From positions 372,001-436,000 of the forward strand of contig NZ_JAGYIM010000024.1 of assembly GCF_018402695.1 (NCBI RefSeq): 64,000 nucleotides of DNA. Reading direction: 5' to 3'. This DNA comes from Arsukibacterium sp. (GTDB lineage: Bacteria > Pseudomonadota > Gammaproteobacteria > Enterobacterales > Alteromonadaceae). Every line of letters begins with the position of its first letter. Positions within the stretch are counted from its first letter, which is position 1. Both the position numbers and the translations under genes were made by a program. The notes under the pieces were generated by a model. It had not been told where the DNA came from and made no database searches. It saw only the letters and a list, made by a program, of their open reading frames with translations. Positions 36,772 to 45,775 of the stretch are shown piece after piece.

Positions 36772-37848
36772 TTGGACAGCAAAACCTTGAATAGTAAACC
36801 CAGCATATTAATTATTACCAATATGGGCCCGAAACCGACGGCACCCTTTCAGGGGCTGTTCGTTCGCCAGCAGGTCGATGCATTGGCCAGTCTTCAGCCT
36901 GGTTACCATTTTATGCGTTGGCATACTGACTCAAGGCTGAACCGGCTACTAAAATATCCGGTCTTTTTCGCTGACTTTGTCTGGCGCTTCCTGTTAAATC
37001 GGCGTAAATACATGATCTTGCATGTCCATTTCTTCTACCCGACCATCTGGCTGGCCCTGCTATACAAGGCACTGCGTAACCCTTCAGCGAAAATTATCGT
37101 TACCTGCCATGGCAGCGATATATATAAATATCAACCGCCCGGTTTCTGGTATCGTTGGTGTGCCAGTAAGGTGCAGCACTGGATTTTCACCAGTAGCGCC
37201 CTGAAAAACCGCTTTGCTGTGCCATGTTCGCAATATACGGTGCTGTCGGCCGGTATTGCCGATAGCTTTGCAAGTTCAGAGCAGCTTGATTTCGGTAGTA
37301 AGAAAATAGACTTACTCTATGTTGGCAGTCTGGATCATAACAAAGGCGTTGACCGTTTAATTGCATTACTCCCTTATTTAAAAGGGAAGAGGGTAGTCAT
37401 CGCCGGCACCGGGCCTATGCGCAAACAGCTAACAGAGGCCGCCGCGCCATACCCTGCTGTTTCGCTCCTGGGCCCGCAGAGCGCCAGCGAGCTGGCAGAA
37501 TTGTACCAGCAGGCCCGGTGTTTTATCAGCTTGTCACGCAACGAGTCATTTGGCTTGGTGATGGCAGAAGCAATGGCTTGCTTTACTCCGGTTGTTGCTA
37601 CCTTTACCGACGGCGCATCAGCCCAGATAAAAGACAATGAGAATGGCTTTTTGCTGGCGCAGAACAGCGAACAGACACCCCTTAATGAACAGCATCTGCT
37701 TGCTGAATTACAAAACGCCTTAACCAAGGTGTGGCAGATGCCCCCGGAGCGTTACCGGCAAATGCAGTTGGCAGCCAGAGCCGGGGCTGAGCAATGTTTA
37801 GTCAGTGACGTTGCCGCTAAACTTATTGGTCTTTATCAGGAAATATGA
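36772..37848 (+). CDS. GT4 family glycosyltransferase
   Basis: A 358-residue GT-B enzyme. The N-terminal domain starts SILIITNMGPKPTAPFQGLFVRQQ and has ILHVHFFYP and VTCHGSDIYK; the C-terminal domain has LLYVGSLDHNKGVDRL and the EX7E nucleotide-sugar motif ESFGLVMAEAMA. It extends the lipid-linked oligosaccharide; donor unknown. The only starts before the first beta strand are TTG codons (36772 or 36787), so a TTG start with AGGA upstream is proposed. The next gene begins 3 bp after its stop. Confidence 0.88.
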   Translation: MDSKTLNSKPSILIITNMGPKPTAPFQGLFVRQQVDALASLQPGYHFMRWHTDSRLNRLLKYPVFFADFVWRFLLNRRKYMILHVHFFYPTIWLALLYKALRNPSAKIIVTCHGSDIYKYQPPGFWYRWCASKVQHWIFTSSALKNRFAVPCSQYTVLSAGIADSFASSEQLDFGSKKIDLLYVGSLDHNKGVDRLIALLPYLKGKRVVIAGTGPMRKQLTEAAAPYPAVSLLGPQSASELAELYQQARCFISLSRNESFGLVMAEAMACFTPVVATFTDGASAQIKDNENGFLLAQNSEQTPLNEQHLLAELQNALTKVWQMPPERYRQMQLAARAGAEQCLVSDVAAKLIGLYQEI

Positions 37849-37851
37849 TTT

Positions 37852-38592
37852 ATGTCAGACGCTTTGCAAACCACGATGCCAGAGCAGGTAAAAGTTGGTG
37901 TAATACAGGTGGCCGCATTTAAAGATATGGCGGCTTTGCTGCAGTATATTGTGCCCTCAGAAGGTCCGGTGTTTGCTGGCTCGGCCATTGCCATTAATCC
38001 TGAAAAAGTGCTGACCGCCAGTCGCAATCCACAGTTGCGTCAGGTTATTGAAGCTGCCGACATTCGCTATGCTGATGGTATAGGAGTGGTGAAAGCCATG
38101 CGCCGACGCTTGGGGCGTCATGTTGAACGGATCCCGGGTTGCGAGCTTTGGCAGGAATTGATGCTGCGCGCTGCCCACTATCAGGTACCGGTCTTTATTA
38201 TCGGGGCCAAACCAGAGGTGTTGGCGCAAACCCGTGATAAGCTGATGGCGGCAGGAACCAGGTTGGTGGGGGCGGTAGACGGTTACTTTAACGACGAGGC
38301 GGCATTAATTACCCAGCTGCAACGGACTAAACCGCGAATTGTCAGCGTTGCCATGGGCTCGCCCAGACAAGAATTGTTAATTCAGCGGTTACGCAAAGCC
38401 CACCCTGATTGTTTTTATATGGGAGTAGGGGGCACTTATGATGTTTATACTGGCAATGTGAAACGCGCACCGGCGCTGTGGTGTAAACTGAATCTGGAAT
38501 GGGCATACCGGCTGGTGTTGCAGCCAAGCCGGATTGGCCGCCAGCTTGGTTTAATGCGCTATTTATGGTGGTACTGGACTGGCAAAGTGTAA
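37852..38592 (+). CDS. WecG/TagA/CpsF family glycosyltransferase (GT26)
   Basis: A 246-residue enzyme, probably a ManNAc(A)-type transferase acting on the undecaprenyl-linked first sugar. Family motifs: TASRNPQLRQVIEAADIRYADGIGVV, RIPGCELWQELM, VFIIGAKPEVL, VAMGSPRQELLI and YMGVGGTYDVYTG. It would act right after the WecA-like enzyme encoded divergently. Close packing between GT4 and GT2 genes indicates one operon. Confidence 0.9.
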   Translation: MSDALQTTMPEQVKVGVIQVAAFKDMAALLQYIVPSEGPVFAGSAIAINPEKVLTASRNPQLRQVIEAADIRYADGIGVVKAMRRRLGRHVERIPGCELWQELMLRAAHYQVPVFIIGAKPEVLAQTRDKLMAAGTRLVGAVDGYFNDEAALITQLQRTKPRIVSVAMGSPRQELLIQRLRKAHPDCFYMGVGGTYDVYTGNVKRAPALWCKLNLEWAYRLVLQPSRIGRQLGLMRYLWWYWTGKV

Positions 38593-38605
38593 CAGGATGA
38601 CAAGC

Positions 38606-39508
38606 ATGAATTCACAACAAAACTGGCCGTTAATCAGTGTGTATATGCCAACGTTTAACCGGGTGGCGATGGCAACCCGGGCCATTGATTCAGTGCTGGC
38701 GCAGGATTACCCCAACTTTGAAGTACTGGTAGTTGACGACTCGTCAACTGATGATACCTGGCCCAGCCTGACCAACAAATACATTAATGATGAACGGGTG
38801 CGTTTTTTCCGTCAACCTGAAGGTAAAGGCGCTTGTGCTGCCCGCAACCGGGCTATTAACGAAGCAAAAGGTGAGTTTGTTACCGGTATTGATGATGATG
38901 ATGAATTTCTGCCCCATCGCCTGAGCAGTTTATATAAAGCCTATGACGCTCAATACAGTTGTGTCTGTTCCGGCTATATCTGGGATTATGGCAGCGTCCA
39001 GAAAATCTTATTCGCCAAAGATGAAGTGGTGACGCTTAGCAGCTTACTTGATTTGCATACGTTGTCTAACCAGGCACTGGTTAAGCGTGAGCGGATGCAG
39101 CAACTAAACGGTTTTGATGAAGGACTGGCCGCTTTTCAGGATTATGACATGTGGGTGCGGGTAGTAGCCACTTTCGGGCCTGCCCGGCGGATCAGTGATG
39201 CCAGTTATAAGGTGAATGTGGGCCATGAGCTGGGTAGGATCACCAATTCGCCAAAACGGCTGGATGCGCATAAGCAGTTCGTTGCCAAGCATCGTCCGCT
39301 GATGAGTGAACGCAACTTGCAGAACCAGATGTTCTACCGGTTGATGATGGAAAAGCGGCCGCTGGGGTTGTTTGAGCTACTGCACCAATGCCGCTTTGGC
39401 TTACAGAAATTAAAGTGGCGCTATTATCTGAAACAAAAACTGGCCTGGTTAAGCAATATGCGGATCCGACTGTTCAGTAAAGGCCTGGCGGGGTTATTTA
39501 AAAAATAA
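38606..39508 (+). CDS. GT2 family glycosyltransferase
   Basis: A 300-residue GT-A fold enzyme: VYMPTFNRVAMATRAIDSVL, VLVVDDSSTDDTW, GKGACAARNRAINEAKGEFV and the metal-binding IDDDDEFLPHRL are all visible, then QDYDMWVRV as acceptor/base region. ATG at 38606 is preferred because AGGA lies eight bases upstream; an ATG nine bases earlier is the alternative. Its stop codon overlaps the next start (TAATG). Confidence 0.9.
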   Translation: MNSQQNWPLISVYMPTFNRVAMATRAIDSVLAQDYPNFEVLVVDDSSTDDTWPSLTNKYINDERVRFFRQPEGKGACAARNRAINEAKGEFVTGIDDDDEFLPHRLSSLYKAYDAQYSCVCSGYIWDYGSVQKILFAKDEVVTLSSLLDLHTLSNQALVKRERMQQLNGFDEGLAAFQDYDMWVRVVATFGPARRISDASYKVNVGHELGRITNSPKRLDAHKQFVAKHRPLMSERNLQNQMFYRLMMEKRPLGLFELLHQCRFGLQKLKWRYYLKQKLAWLSNMRIRLFSKGLAGLFKK

Positions 39509-40881
39509 TGGGCTCAGCGTTGTTTTTGACGTCACTCGGAGCGGGCCTTATCCCCGATAAACCTCAGCTAGCGCCAGACAGCTGGCCGGCTTTGCTGGTG
39601 TTTTATCTGGCACCCTGGTTTTTGTTGATCGACAGTATCAGCGGGGCGCTGCAGCAGTCATCGGCGGCACTGCCGTGGTCATTATTTTTTAAGACCTTGT
39701 TGCTGAGCTTGTTGGTGTGGCAACTGATCCTCTGGCGTAATAAAAGCCTGCTATTGTTGCTGGGTTTGCTGGTGCTGGGACTGGGCGGACCGGCATACAG
39801 CTATTTGACTATCCCCACCCTTGCTGGGCGCGGAGCGACTGATTTTATTGCCAGTGAAGTGCCGTTACTGGTTAAGGCACTGGCACCGCTACTGGCGTTC
39901 AGTTTTTTGCTGCAGTTTTGCCGGCGCTATCCGGGCGCATTTCTGGTGATGGCCGATCGGTTGATGCTGCTGAGTTATCTGGTTATTTTGCTTAACCTGG
40001 CATTAGGTTTAGCGGGTTTTGGCTACACGGCTTATCAGCCAATGGACAATGTTGAACAGCCATTTTTAGGGCTAAAAGGTTTTTTCTATTCAACTAATGA
40101 ACTGGCTGCAGTGTTACTGGTGGTCAGTGGCTGGTTATTATGGCGTTGCTGGCCAGAGCGCAAAGCCCGTTATGTGTTGATTAGCCTGTTAAGCGTGGGC
40201 AGCGCCATGTTGCTGCTGACCAAAACCGGGTTGCTGGGATGTCTGCTGTTGGTATTGTTAATACCATTACTGGCGGCGAAACCCGGCTTTTACCGGCAGT
40301 ATTACCGACAGCTATTGGCTTGCCTGCTGCTGGCGCTAGCCGGCTTACTGATTTGTGTCTGGTATGCTGAGCCATTGTTACGCGCCGCCGGCTTATACGA
40401 TAAGCTGGCCTATGCTTATCAACAGCGCGGCATACTGGGGATTTTACTGTCATCGCGCGATTTATACTTAACCATAATCTGGCAGCAAACTGAACAGCAC
40501 TACGCGTTTATCCACCGTCTATTCGGGGTCGGAGTCGCCGGAGTTAGTGTGCTATTGAAAAAGTACTTTATTGAAATTGACCTGTTCGACTTAACGGTAT
40601 TTTACGGCATGGCGGGGGTACTCATTTTCAGCCTGACATTTGGCCGGTTTTTTTACAACAGCCTGGCTCAGTTGCCGCTCAGTCCGTTGGCCGCAACGGT
40701 GTTGTTTATTAATGTATTATTGCTGGGAGTAGCGATGATGGCAGGGCATGTTGTGACGTCGGGTATGCTCTGGTTACCCTGGGCATTGGCTAATGCGGCT
40801 GTATTCAATACACATTTAGCGACGTCGGTAACAGTCGGCAAATCAGCAATAGCACGGGGACCTGATGAAAGATTTACTTGA
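39508..40881 (+). CDS. O-antigen polymerase/ligase-like membrane protein
   Basis: A 457-residue protein with about 12 hydrophobic segments and a large loop between late helices (AEPLLRAAGLYDKLAYAYQQRGILGILL, with SSRDLYLTI), the layout of Wzy polymerases and WaaL ligases. Sequence alone does not separate the two, but its position between glycosyltransferases and a DUF218 gene, with a flippase across the divergent arm, favours a Wzy-type polymerase. It overlaps the DUF218 gene by 17 bp. Confidence 0.75.
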   Translation: MGSALFLTSLGAGLIPDKPQLAPDSWPALLVFYLAPWFLLIDSISGALQQSSAALPWSLFFKTLLLSLLVWQLILWRNKSLLLLLGLLVLGLGGPAYSYLTIPTLAGRGATDFIASEVPLLVKALAPLLAFSFLLQFCRRYPGAFLVMADRLMLLSYLVILLNLALGLAGFGYTAYQPMDNVEQPFLGLKGFFYSTNELAAVLLVVSGWLLWRCWPERKARYVLISLLSVGSAMLLLTKTGLLGCLLLVLLIPLLAAKPGFYRQYYRQLLACLLLALAGLLICVWYAEPLLRAAGLYDKLAYAYQQRGILGILLSSRDLYLTIIWQQTEQHYAFIHRLFGVGVAGVSVLLKKYFIEIDLFDLTVFYGMAGVLIFSLTFGRFFYNSLAQLPLSPLAATVLFINVLLLGVAMMAGHVVTSGMLWLPWALANAAVFNTHLATSVTVGKSAIARGPDERFT

Positions 40882-41563
40882 ACCTTTTCTGTATCCACAG
40901 AATATTTTTCTTTATGCTTTGCTTGTGGCCTGTATTGTTTACCGGAAAAAAGGCCTGTGGCTGCTATTGCTGGGCTTTTATCTGGCCGGCAACACTTATT
41001 TTGCCAATATGGTTCGCAGCCACTATGCTGCACAGATTGGCGGGAGCAGTCTGCCACAAAGTAACAGTACTTATGTGGTATTGGGGTGTGGCGGCTCTGC
41101 AGCAACCTTACCGGCGTGTGCCCGCGCCAGGCTGGATCGGCTGAGCCAGATCCTGGGTGGCCAGAGTGAGCCGGTGATTATTACCACGCGCTACTGTCAG
41201 CCTTATCAGGATTATCTGCTAAGTCAGCAGCAACAGCCGCTGGTAATTGATTGCTTTGACGCCGGTGACAACACGTATCAGGAGTTCAGTAGTTTGAGTC
41301 AGCGGTTGAGTCAGCGGCAACAGCTGCAATTTATTACCAGTGACTTTCATGGCTGGCGGGTTAGCAAACTAATTGAATATCATCAGCTGAATGCCGGGAT
41401 CAGCACCGTCAGTAGTCAGACTTTCCGGCCGCTTAATTGCAGCTGGAACTGCATGTTCACCGTTAATCTGAGTAACTATGATTTATACAGTAAACTCAGC
41501 GCCGAATATGCCAGCTATCTGGTTTGGCGCCTTAGTGCAAGCGCTGCAGTATGGCAGCAATAG
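40865..41563 (+). CDS. YdcF/ElyC-like DUF218 protein
   Basis: A 232-residue protein with one or two N-terminal membrane helices (FLYALLVACIVYRKKGLWLLLLGFYLAG) and a DUF218 domain: YVVLGCGGSAATLPACARARLDR, VIITTRYCQ, and ITSDFHGWRVSKLIE. In E. coli the related ElyC and SanA affect envelope polymer synthesis and lipid-carrier use, which fits this locus. The usual glycine-rich start of the domain is cysteine-rich here. Its last 32 bp overlap the 3' end of the convergent GGDEF-EAL gene. Confidence 0.8.
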   Translation: MKDLLEPFLYPQNIFLYALLVACIVYRKKGLWLLLLGFYLAGNTYFANMVRSHYAAQIGGSSLPQSNSTYVVLGCGGSAATLPACARARLDRLSQILGGQSEPVIITTRYCQPYQDYLLSQQQQPLVIDCFDAGDNTYQEFSSLSQRLSQRQQLQFITSDFHGWRVSKLIEYHQLNAGISTVSSQTFRPLNCSWNCMFTVNLSNYDLYSKLSAEYASYLVWRLSASAAVWQQ

Positions 41564-44500
41564 TGGCCCTGGCGTCATCCAGATAGGGCTGAAGCAGGTT
41601 GACAGGCATTGGCCTGGCAAACAAATAGCCCTGAATTAACTGACAATGACGCTGTTGCAGATAATCTAACTGGTCAAGCGTTTCAACGCCTTCTGCAATA
41701 CAATCAAGGGCCAGATTATCTGCCAGGGTCAGGATGGTATCTAAAATGGCATGCGGTTTTGTCGGTATTAAGTCGCGGATAAAACGCCGGTCAATTTTTA
41801 TCAAATCTATCGGAAATTCCTGCAGATATGTCAGCGACGAATGGCCGGTACCAAAATCGTCAAGATACAAGCTGAAACCGGCATCTTTTAGCTGATGCAT
41901 GGTGTCAATCGCTACCTTGCGGTTAGTCATAATGGCACTTTCGGTAATTTCCAGTTTTATCCTCGGTAACAATTCCGGTTTTCCCGCCAGTAACGCCTGA
42001 AGTTGGCAGGCTAAATTAGCACTGCATAACTGCACCGCTGATAAATTTACTGATAATGCCAGCGAGTGACCGGCCGCATCGAGCTGTTGCAAATCAGACA
42101 ACGCCTGGCGCAGAGATTGCCAGGTTAACTGGTCAATCAGGCCTAACTGTTCGGCCAGTAAGATAAACTGGTCTGGTGGTATCATGTTGCCGTTGTTATT
42201 CCAGCGCAGCAGGAGCTCAATACTGACAACTTCACCACGTTGGATATCAACCACCGGTTGGTAATAATTTTGCAGTTGCTCAGCTGCCAGCGCTTGTCTG
42301 AACTGGTGTTCCAGGGTCAGATTATGCAAGGCTAACTGTTGCATGGTGTTCTGATAAAGCAGAAACGGCTGATGGCTCTGATTTTTGGCGTGATACATCG
42401 CGATGTCGGCTTGTTTCAGCAATTCAGCGGCATCATTGCTATCTGCCGGATAGCGGCTGACCCCGATGCTACAGCTGATACTGAGCAAATTGTTGTCCAG
42501 TTGCACAGGTTGTTCCAGTTGCTGCAGGACCCGTTGCAGAAGCTCTGCCAGTTGGGCTGTCTGTTGCAGGGTCAATACCAGAACAAATTCGTCACTGCCA
42601 AGGTGTGCCAGCAAATCATTTGTTCGCTGCAGGTTTTGTAACCGGCCGGCAATGACCTGTAACACCTGGTCACCGGCCTCATGGCCGTAAGAGTCATTTA
42701 TTTGTTTAAACCGGTTAAGGTCAATAAAACATACTGCTACAACAGATTGCGACTGCAGGGCATCTGTTAATAACGCTAATAACATTTTGCGGTTTGGCAG
42801 CCCCGTCAAACTGTCATGGTGTGTTAGCTGTGTCAGCGCTTGCTCGGTTAACTTGCGGGCGGTGATATTAGTATAAATGCCAGTTATTTGCTTAGCGCAG
42901 GTTATACCCGGCTGAGTAACCTTACCGACATCTTTAAACCACAGCCAATTGTCTTGTTGATCCTTAACCCGGTAAATCAGGTCAAATTGCTCTGTTTCCT
43001 GTTGTATCAGTTCCAGCCAGTTGCGCTGATAATCAGTGCGATCGTCAGGGTGGATCAGCTCAACATACTCTCTGAAATGGATGCCGTTATCTGGTTGGTC
43101 GGCGCCCAGCAGCGTCAGACGTGCCTGATGAAATAGACGATCGTCCTCTGCCTGCCATTGCCAGATATTGCTATCTGCGGTTTCAAGCGCCAGCATCAGG
43201 CGTTGTTCCGATTGCTGTAGTTGCTGGTTGTGATTTAACAGCAGCAGGCGTTGCTGCTGGCGACGGTAGAACCAGTAGCCAATAGCAGACAGTAACAGCA
43301 GTACATAGAAGCTTTTAGCAAGGCCACTGAGCCACGGCGCAGCTTTCACCACAATTTCAACATATGCTGGTTCAGTATATTGTTCTTTTAGCGGGTCGAA
43401 CGCTGTCACTGTCAACAGGTGCCGGCCTGTTTTTAACTTTGGCAGTAGTAGAGTGGGCTGATGACTGCTAAACGCCGGAATGGCTGACGGTCCGCTCAGT
43501 TCAAAGCGGTAGCGGGTTTGGTTTTGTTGCTTGTAGCTAAAGGTAGATAAGTAAATTTGTAAGCCATAATCCTGATGATCCAGCTCTACTCGTGCTTTGT
43601 GTTGCGGTTGCAGTACGTCGGGGAGTTTTCTAGACATCAGACTCAGATGACTGACTGCAAGTTCTCTTACCTTATTTTGATGGTGAGTAAACTGAGCAGG
43701 GTCAAATAAGGTTACACCTTTCATAGAGCCAAAAGCTAATTTGCCATCAGGCAGCGTCGCGTGCACCATGCCGTTGAACTCATTGCCTACCAACCCATCG
43801 AGAACAGTAAATTGTCTGAAGTTATCTGCATCGATATTGTAACGCCATAGACCACGGTGGCTGCTCAGCCATAAATATCCCAGGTGGTCGGCCTGCATAG
43901 CATACAGCGAATAAGCCGGTAAGTCGTCGCGGAATTTTTGCTGTTTTACTGCTAATGTCTCGCTGTCTAGTTCTACCAGCGCTTGTTGATAAAAAAGCAA
44001 CCAAATACTATCGCCGAGAACTACCATGCTCTCAAGATAGCTGGATTCGCGTTGCATACCCTCAGGTAACTGATAGAGTAATTGCAGTTGCGTTGTTTCA
44101 AAATTATAACGCCAGATTGCAGCATCAAAACTGATAATAAGTGAGTTAATGTTTAGAGGATCAATGGAGTAAATACTGCTGTAACTTACTTTTTTTGCGG
44201 CTTCATTCAGCACAGATAAGGGGCGAATGTCAGCACCATCCGCACTGATCCTGAAAAATCCATTGTCGTTATTTAAAAATAAATTGCCCCGCCTATCTGC
44301 TGCCATGCTGTAAGGAAGCTCTGCCAATTGCGCGGCAACCTCGGGGCTTTTAACATATTCTTCCTGCAGCGTTTTTCGGTTAAATAGCCGGATGTTTTCA
44401 TCTGTCATTAACCAAAGCCGGTTTTCGTTGCCAGGCAATATATGATTGATGGTAGCGTTGTAACCATCAGCATTCGGATCAACATTAACCAGATAGTGGC

Positions 44501-45683
44501 TAACTTGATGGTTAGCCAGCTTAATTCGGTTTAAACCATTCTGACTGCCGGCCCACAGCACATCATTGTCACTTAACAGGCTAGATATAATTGGGTGGCT
44601 TAGTTGCTGCTCAATACCAATGTTGGTAAATCGTTGTTGCCTTGGTTGCCAATAGTAAGCGCCATCCCCCCGTATTGCCAGCCAGAAGTTTCCATACTCA
44701 TCTTCAGCAAAGTCGTAGACGGTGTCGTCATAATGTGGCTGAGGGGTCTGGGAGGGTTGGAACAAGGTATTTAAGGTTGAGTCGTCTGCTAAATGCAGTA
44801 AGCCTTTACTGCTTGCCAACATTAAACCGCCTTGTGGCGCTGGTTTTATCAACCAGAAAGTTGCATCGGCTATTACTTTCTCACTGACAACCTGCAACGC
44901 TGCATCATTAAAAGGTGCGTCTAGGTCTTCTATAGCAATCCTGTGCAATCCCGCTCTTGTACCAACATAGAGAAAGTGCTGGTTTACGTGTAAAGATATA
45001 TTCTCACGTTGTTTGGCAGAAGGATTGCCTGTTAAAAAATGAATTTGCTGGTATTTGCCCGTGGCTAAATTCAGACGCCAGAGTTGCTCACTACTGGCAA
45101 TATAAATATGGTCGCCAACTTGCAATATGTCCCAAATAAAATGGGTATAAATATCATCACTTGGTAAGGTAAACACGCTTACAAGTTGTTCGTTATGAAG
45201 CTGAAAGACAGTGTTTAAGTTTGCATAAATCATGTTTCCGGTTTTATCTTGCCTGATAACATAGATCATCTGGCTGTATTTATCTGACACATTTTCGTCA
45301 ATTTGTTGCAATGGTGTAATGCTGTTGTCGTGCAAATCAAGCTGCAACAAACCATGGTCGGCAGAGGCCAAATGCATAACACCGGGCCGGACAAACATAA
45401 AATCTTCAATTGAAGTCGTTTCCGCCAGCAAACCAAAACGAATGGGATTAACCCGATAGCCATCATAGCTGTCGAGACCATCTTCGTTAGCCAGCCAGAG
45501 TTTATTATGCTGATCTAACGCCAGTTTAAAAACATTGCCCTGACTTAAATCATTATCTGGTGATAGGCGAAAAACGTGTTGAACAGCTGCAGGTGTCACG
45601 GATTTTGGGATGGCCTCAGCAAATGCCAGGCCTTTGAGGCTTAACAGCAATACTGTAACTAAACAAAAAATCCTTCTGAACAT
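41532..45683 (-). CDS. Propeller-sensor PAS-GGDEF-EAL cyclic-di-GMP protein
   Basis: A 1383-residue membrane protein. A signal peptide is followed by periplasmic two-component-regulator propeller repeats (to about residue 690, for example NKLWLANEDGLDSYDGYRV), a Y_Y_Y domain, one membrane helix near residue 795, a PAS domain, GGDEF (motif GSDEF near residue 1030) and EAL (ELL in place of EAL near residue 1156, with intact DDFGTGHSSL near 1278). Cyclase activity is uncertain because the first motif position varies; phosphodiesterase activity is plausible. It probably senses an external ligand such as a carbohydrate and adjusts c-di-GMP, and it adjoins the polysaccharide locus. ATG at 45683 is chosen over an upstream TTG. 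Confidence 0.9.
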   Translation of the reverse strand: MFRRIFCLVTVLLLSLKGLAFAEAIPKSVTPAAVQHVFRLSPDNDLSQGNVFKLALDQHNKLWLANEDGLDSYDGYRVNPIRFGLLAETTSIEDFMFVRPGVMHLASADHGLLQLDLHDNSITPLQQIDENVSDKYSQMIYVIRQDKTGNMIYANLNTVFQLHNEQLVSVFTLPSDDIYTHFIWDILQVGDHIYIASSEQLWRLNLATGKYQQIHFLTGNPSAKQRENISLHVNQHFLYVGTRAGLHRIAIEDLDAPFNDAALQVVSEKVIADATFWLIKPAPQGGLMLASSKGLLHLADDSTLNTLFQPSQTPQPHYDDTVYDFAEDEYGNFWLAIRGDGAYYWQPRQQRFTNIGIEQQLSHPIISSLLSDNDVLWAGSQNGLNRIKLANHQVSHYLVNVDPNADGYNATINHILPGNENRLWLMTDENIRLFNRKTLQEEYVKSPEVAAQLAELPYSMAADRRGNLFLNNDNGFFRISADGADIRPLSVLNEAAKKVSYSSIYSIDPLNINSLIISFDAAIWRYNFETTQLQLLYQLPEGMQRESSYLESMVVLGDSIWLLFYQQALVELDSETLAVKQQKFRDDLPAYSLYAMQADHLGYLWLSSHRGLWRYNIDADNFRQFTVLDGLVGNEFNGMVHATLPDGKLAFGSMKGVTLFDPAQFTHHQNKVRELAVSHLSLMSRKLPDVLQPQHKARVELDHQDYGLQIYLSTFSYKQQNQTRYRFELSGPSAIPAFSSHQPTLLLPKLKTGRHLLTVTAFDPLKEQYTEPAYVEIVVKAAPWLSGLAKSFYVLLLLSAIGYWFYRRQQQRLLLLNHNQQLQQSEQRLMLALETADSNIWQWQAEDDRLFHQARLTLLGADQPDNGIHFREYVELIHPDDRTDYQRNWLELIQQETEQFDLIYRVKDQQDNWLWFKDVGKVTQPGITCAKQITGIYTNITARKLTEQALTQLTHHDSLTGLPNRKMLLALLTDALQSQSVVAVCFIDLNRFKQINDSYGHEAGDQVLQVIAGRLQNLQRTNDLLAHLGSDEFVLVLTLQQTAQLAELLQRVLQQLEQPVQLDNNLLSISCSIGVSRYPADSNDAAELLKQADIAMYHAKNQSHQPFLLYQNTMQQLALHNLTLEHQFRQALAAEQLQNYYQPVVDIQRGEVVSIELLLRWNNNGNMIPPDQFILLAEQLGLIDQLTWQSLRQALSDLQQLDAAGHSLALSVNLSAVQLCSANLACQLQALLAGKPELLPRIKLEITESAIMTNRKVAIDTMHQLKDAGFSLYLDDFGTGHSSLTYLQEFPIDLIKIDRRFIRDLIPTKPHAILDTILTLADNLALDCIAEGVETLDQLDYLQQRHCQLIQGYLFARPMPVNLLQPYLDDARATIAAILQRLH

Positions 45684-45775
45684 TTTTTCTCTTTTTACCA
45701 AGACAATTACTGCTAGCTACTGCCTGAATAACGTCACGCTAACGGGGTTGGCGCAAAATTGCAATATGCCACATG

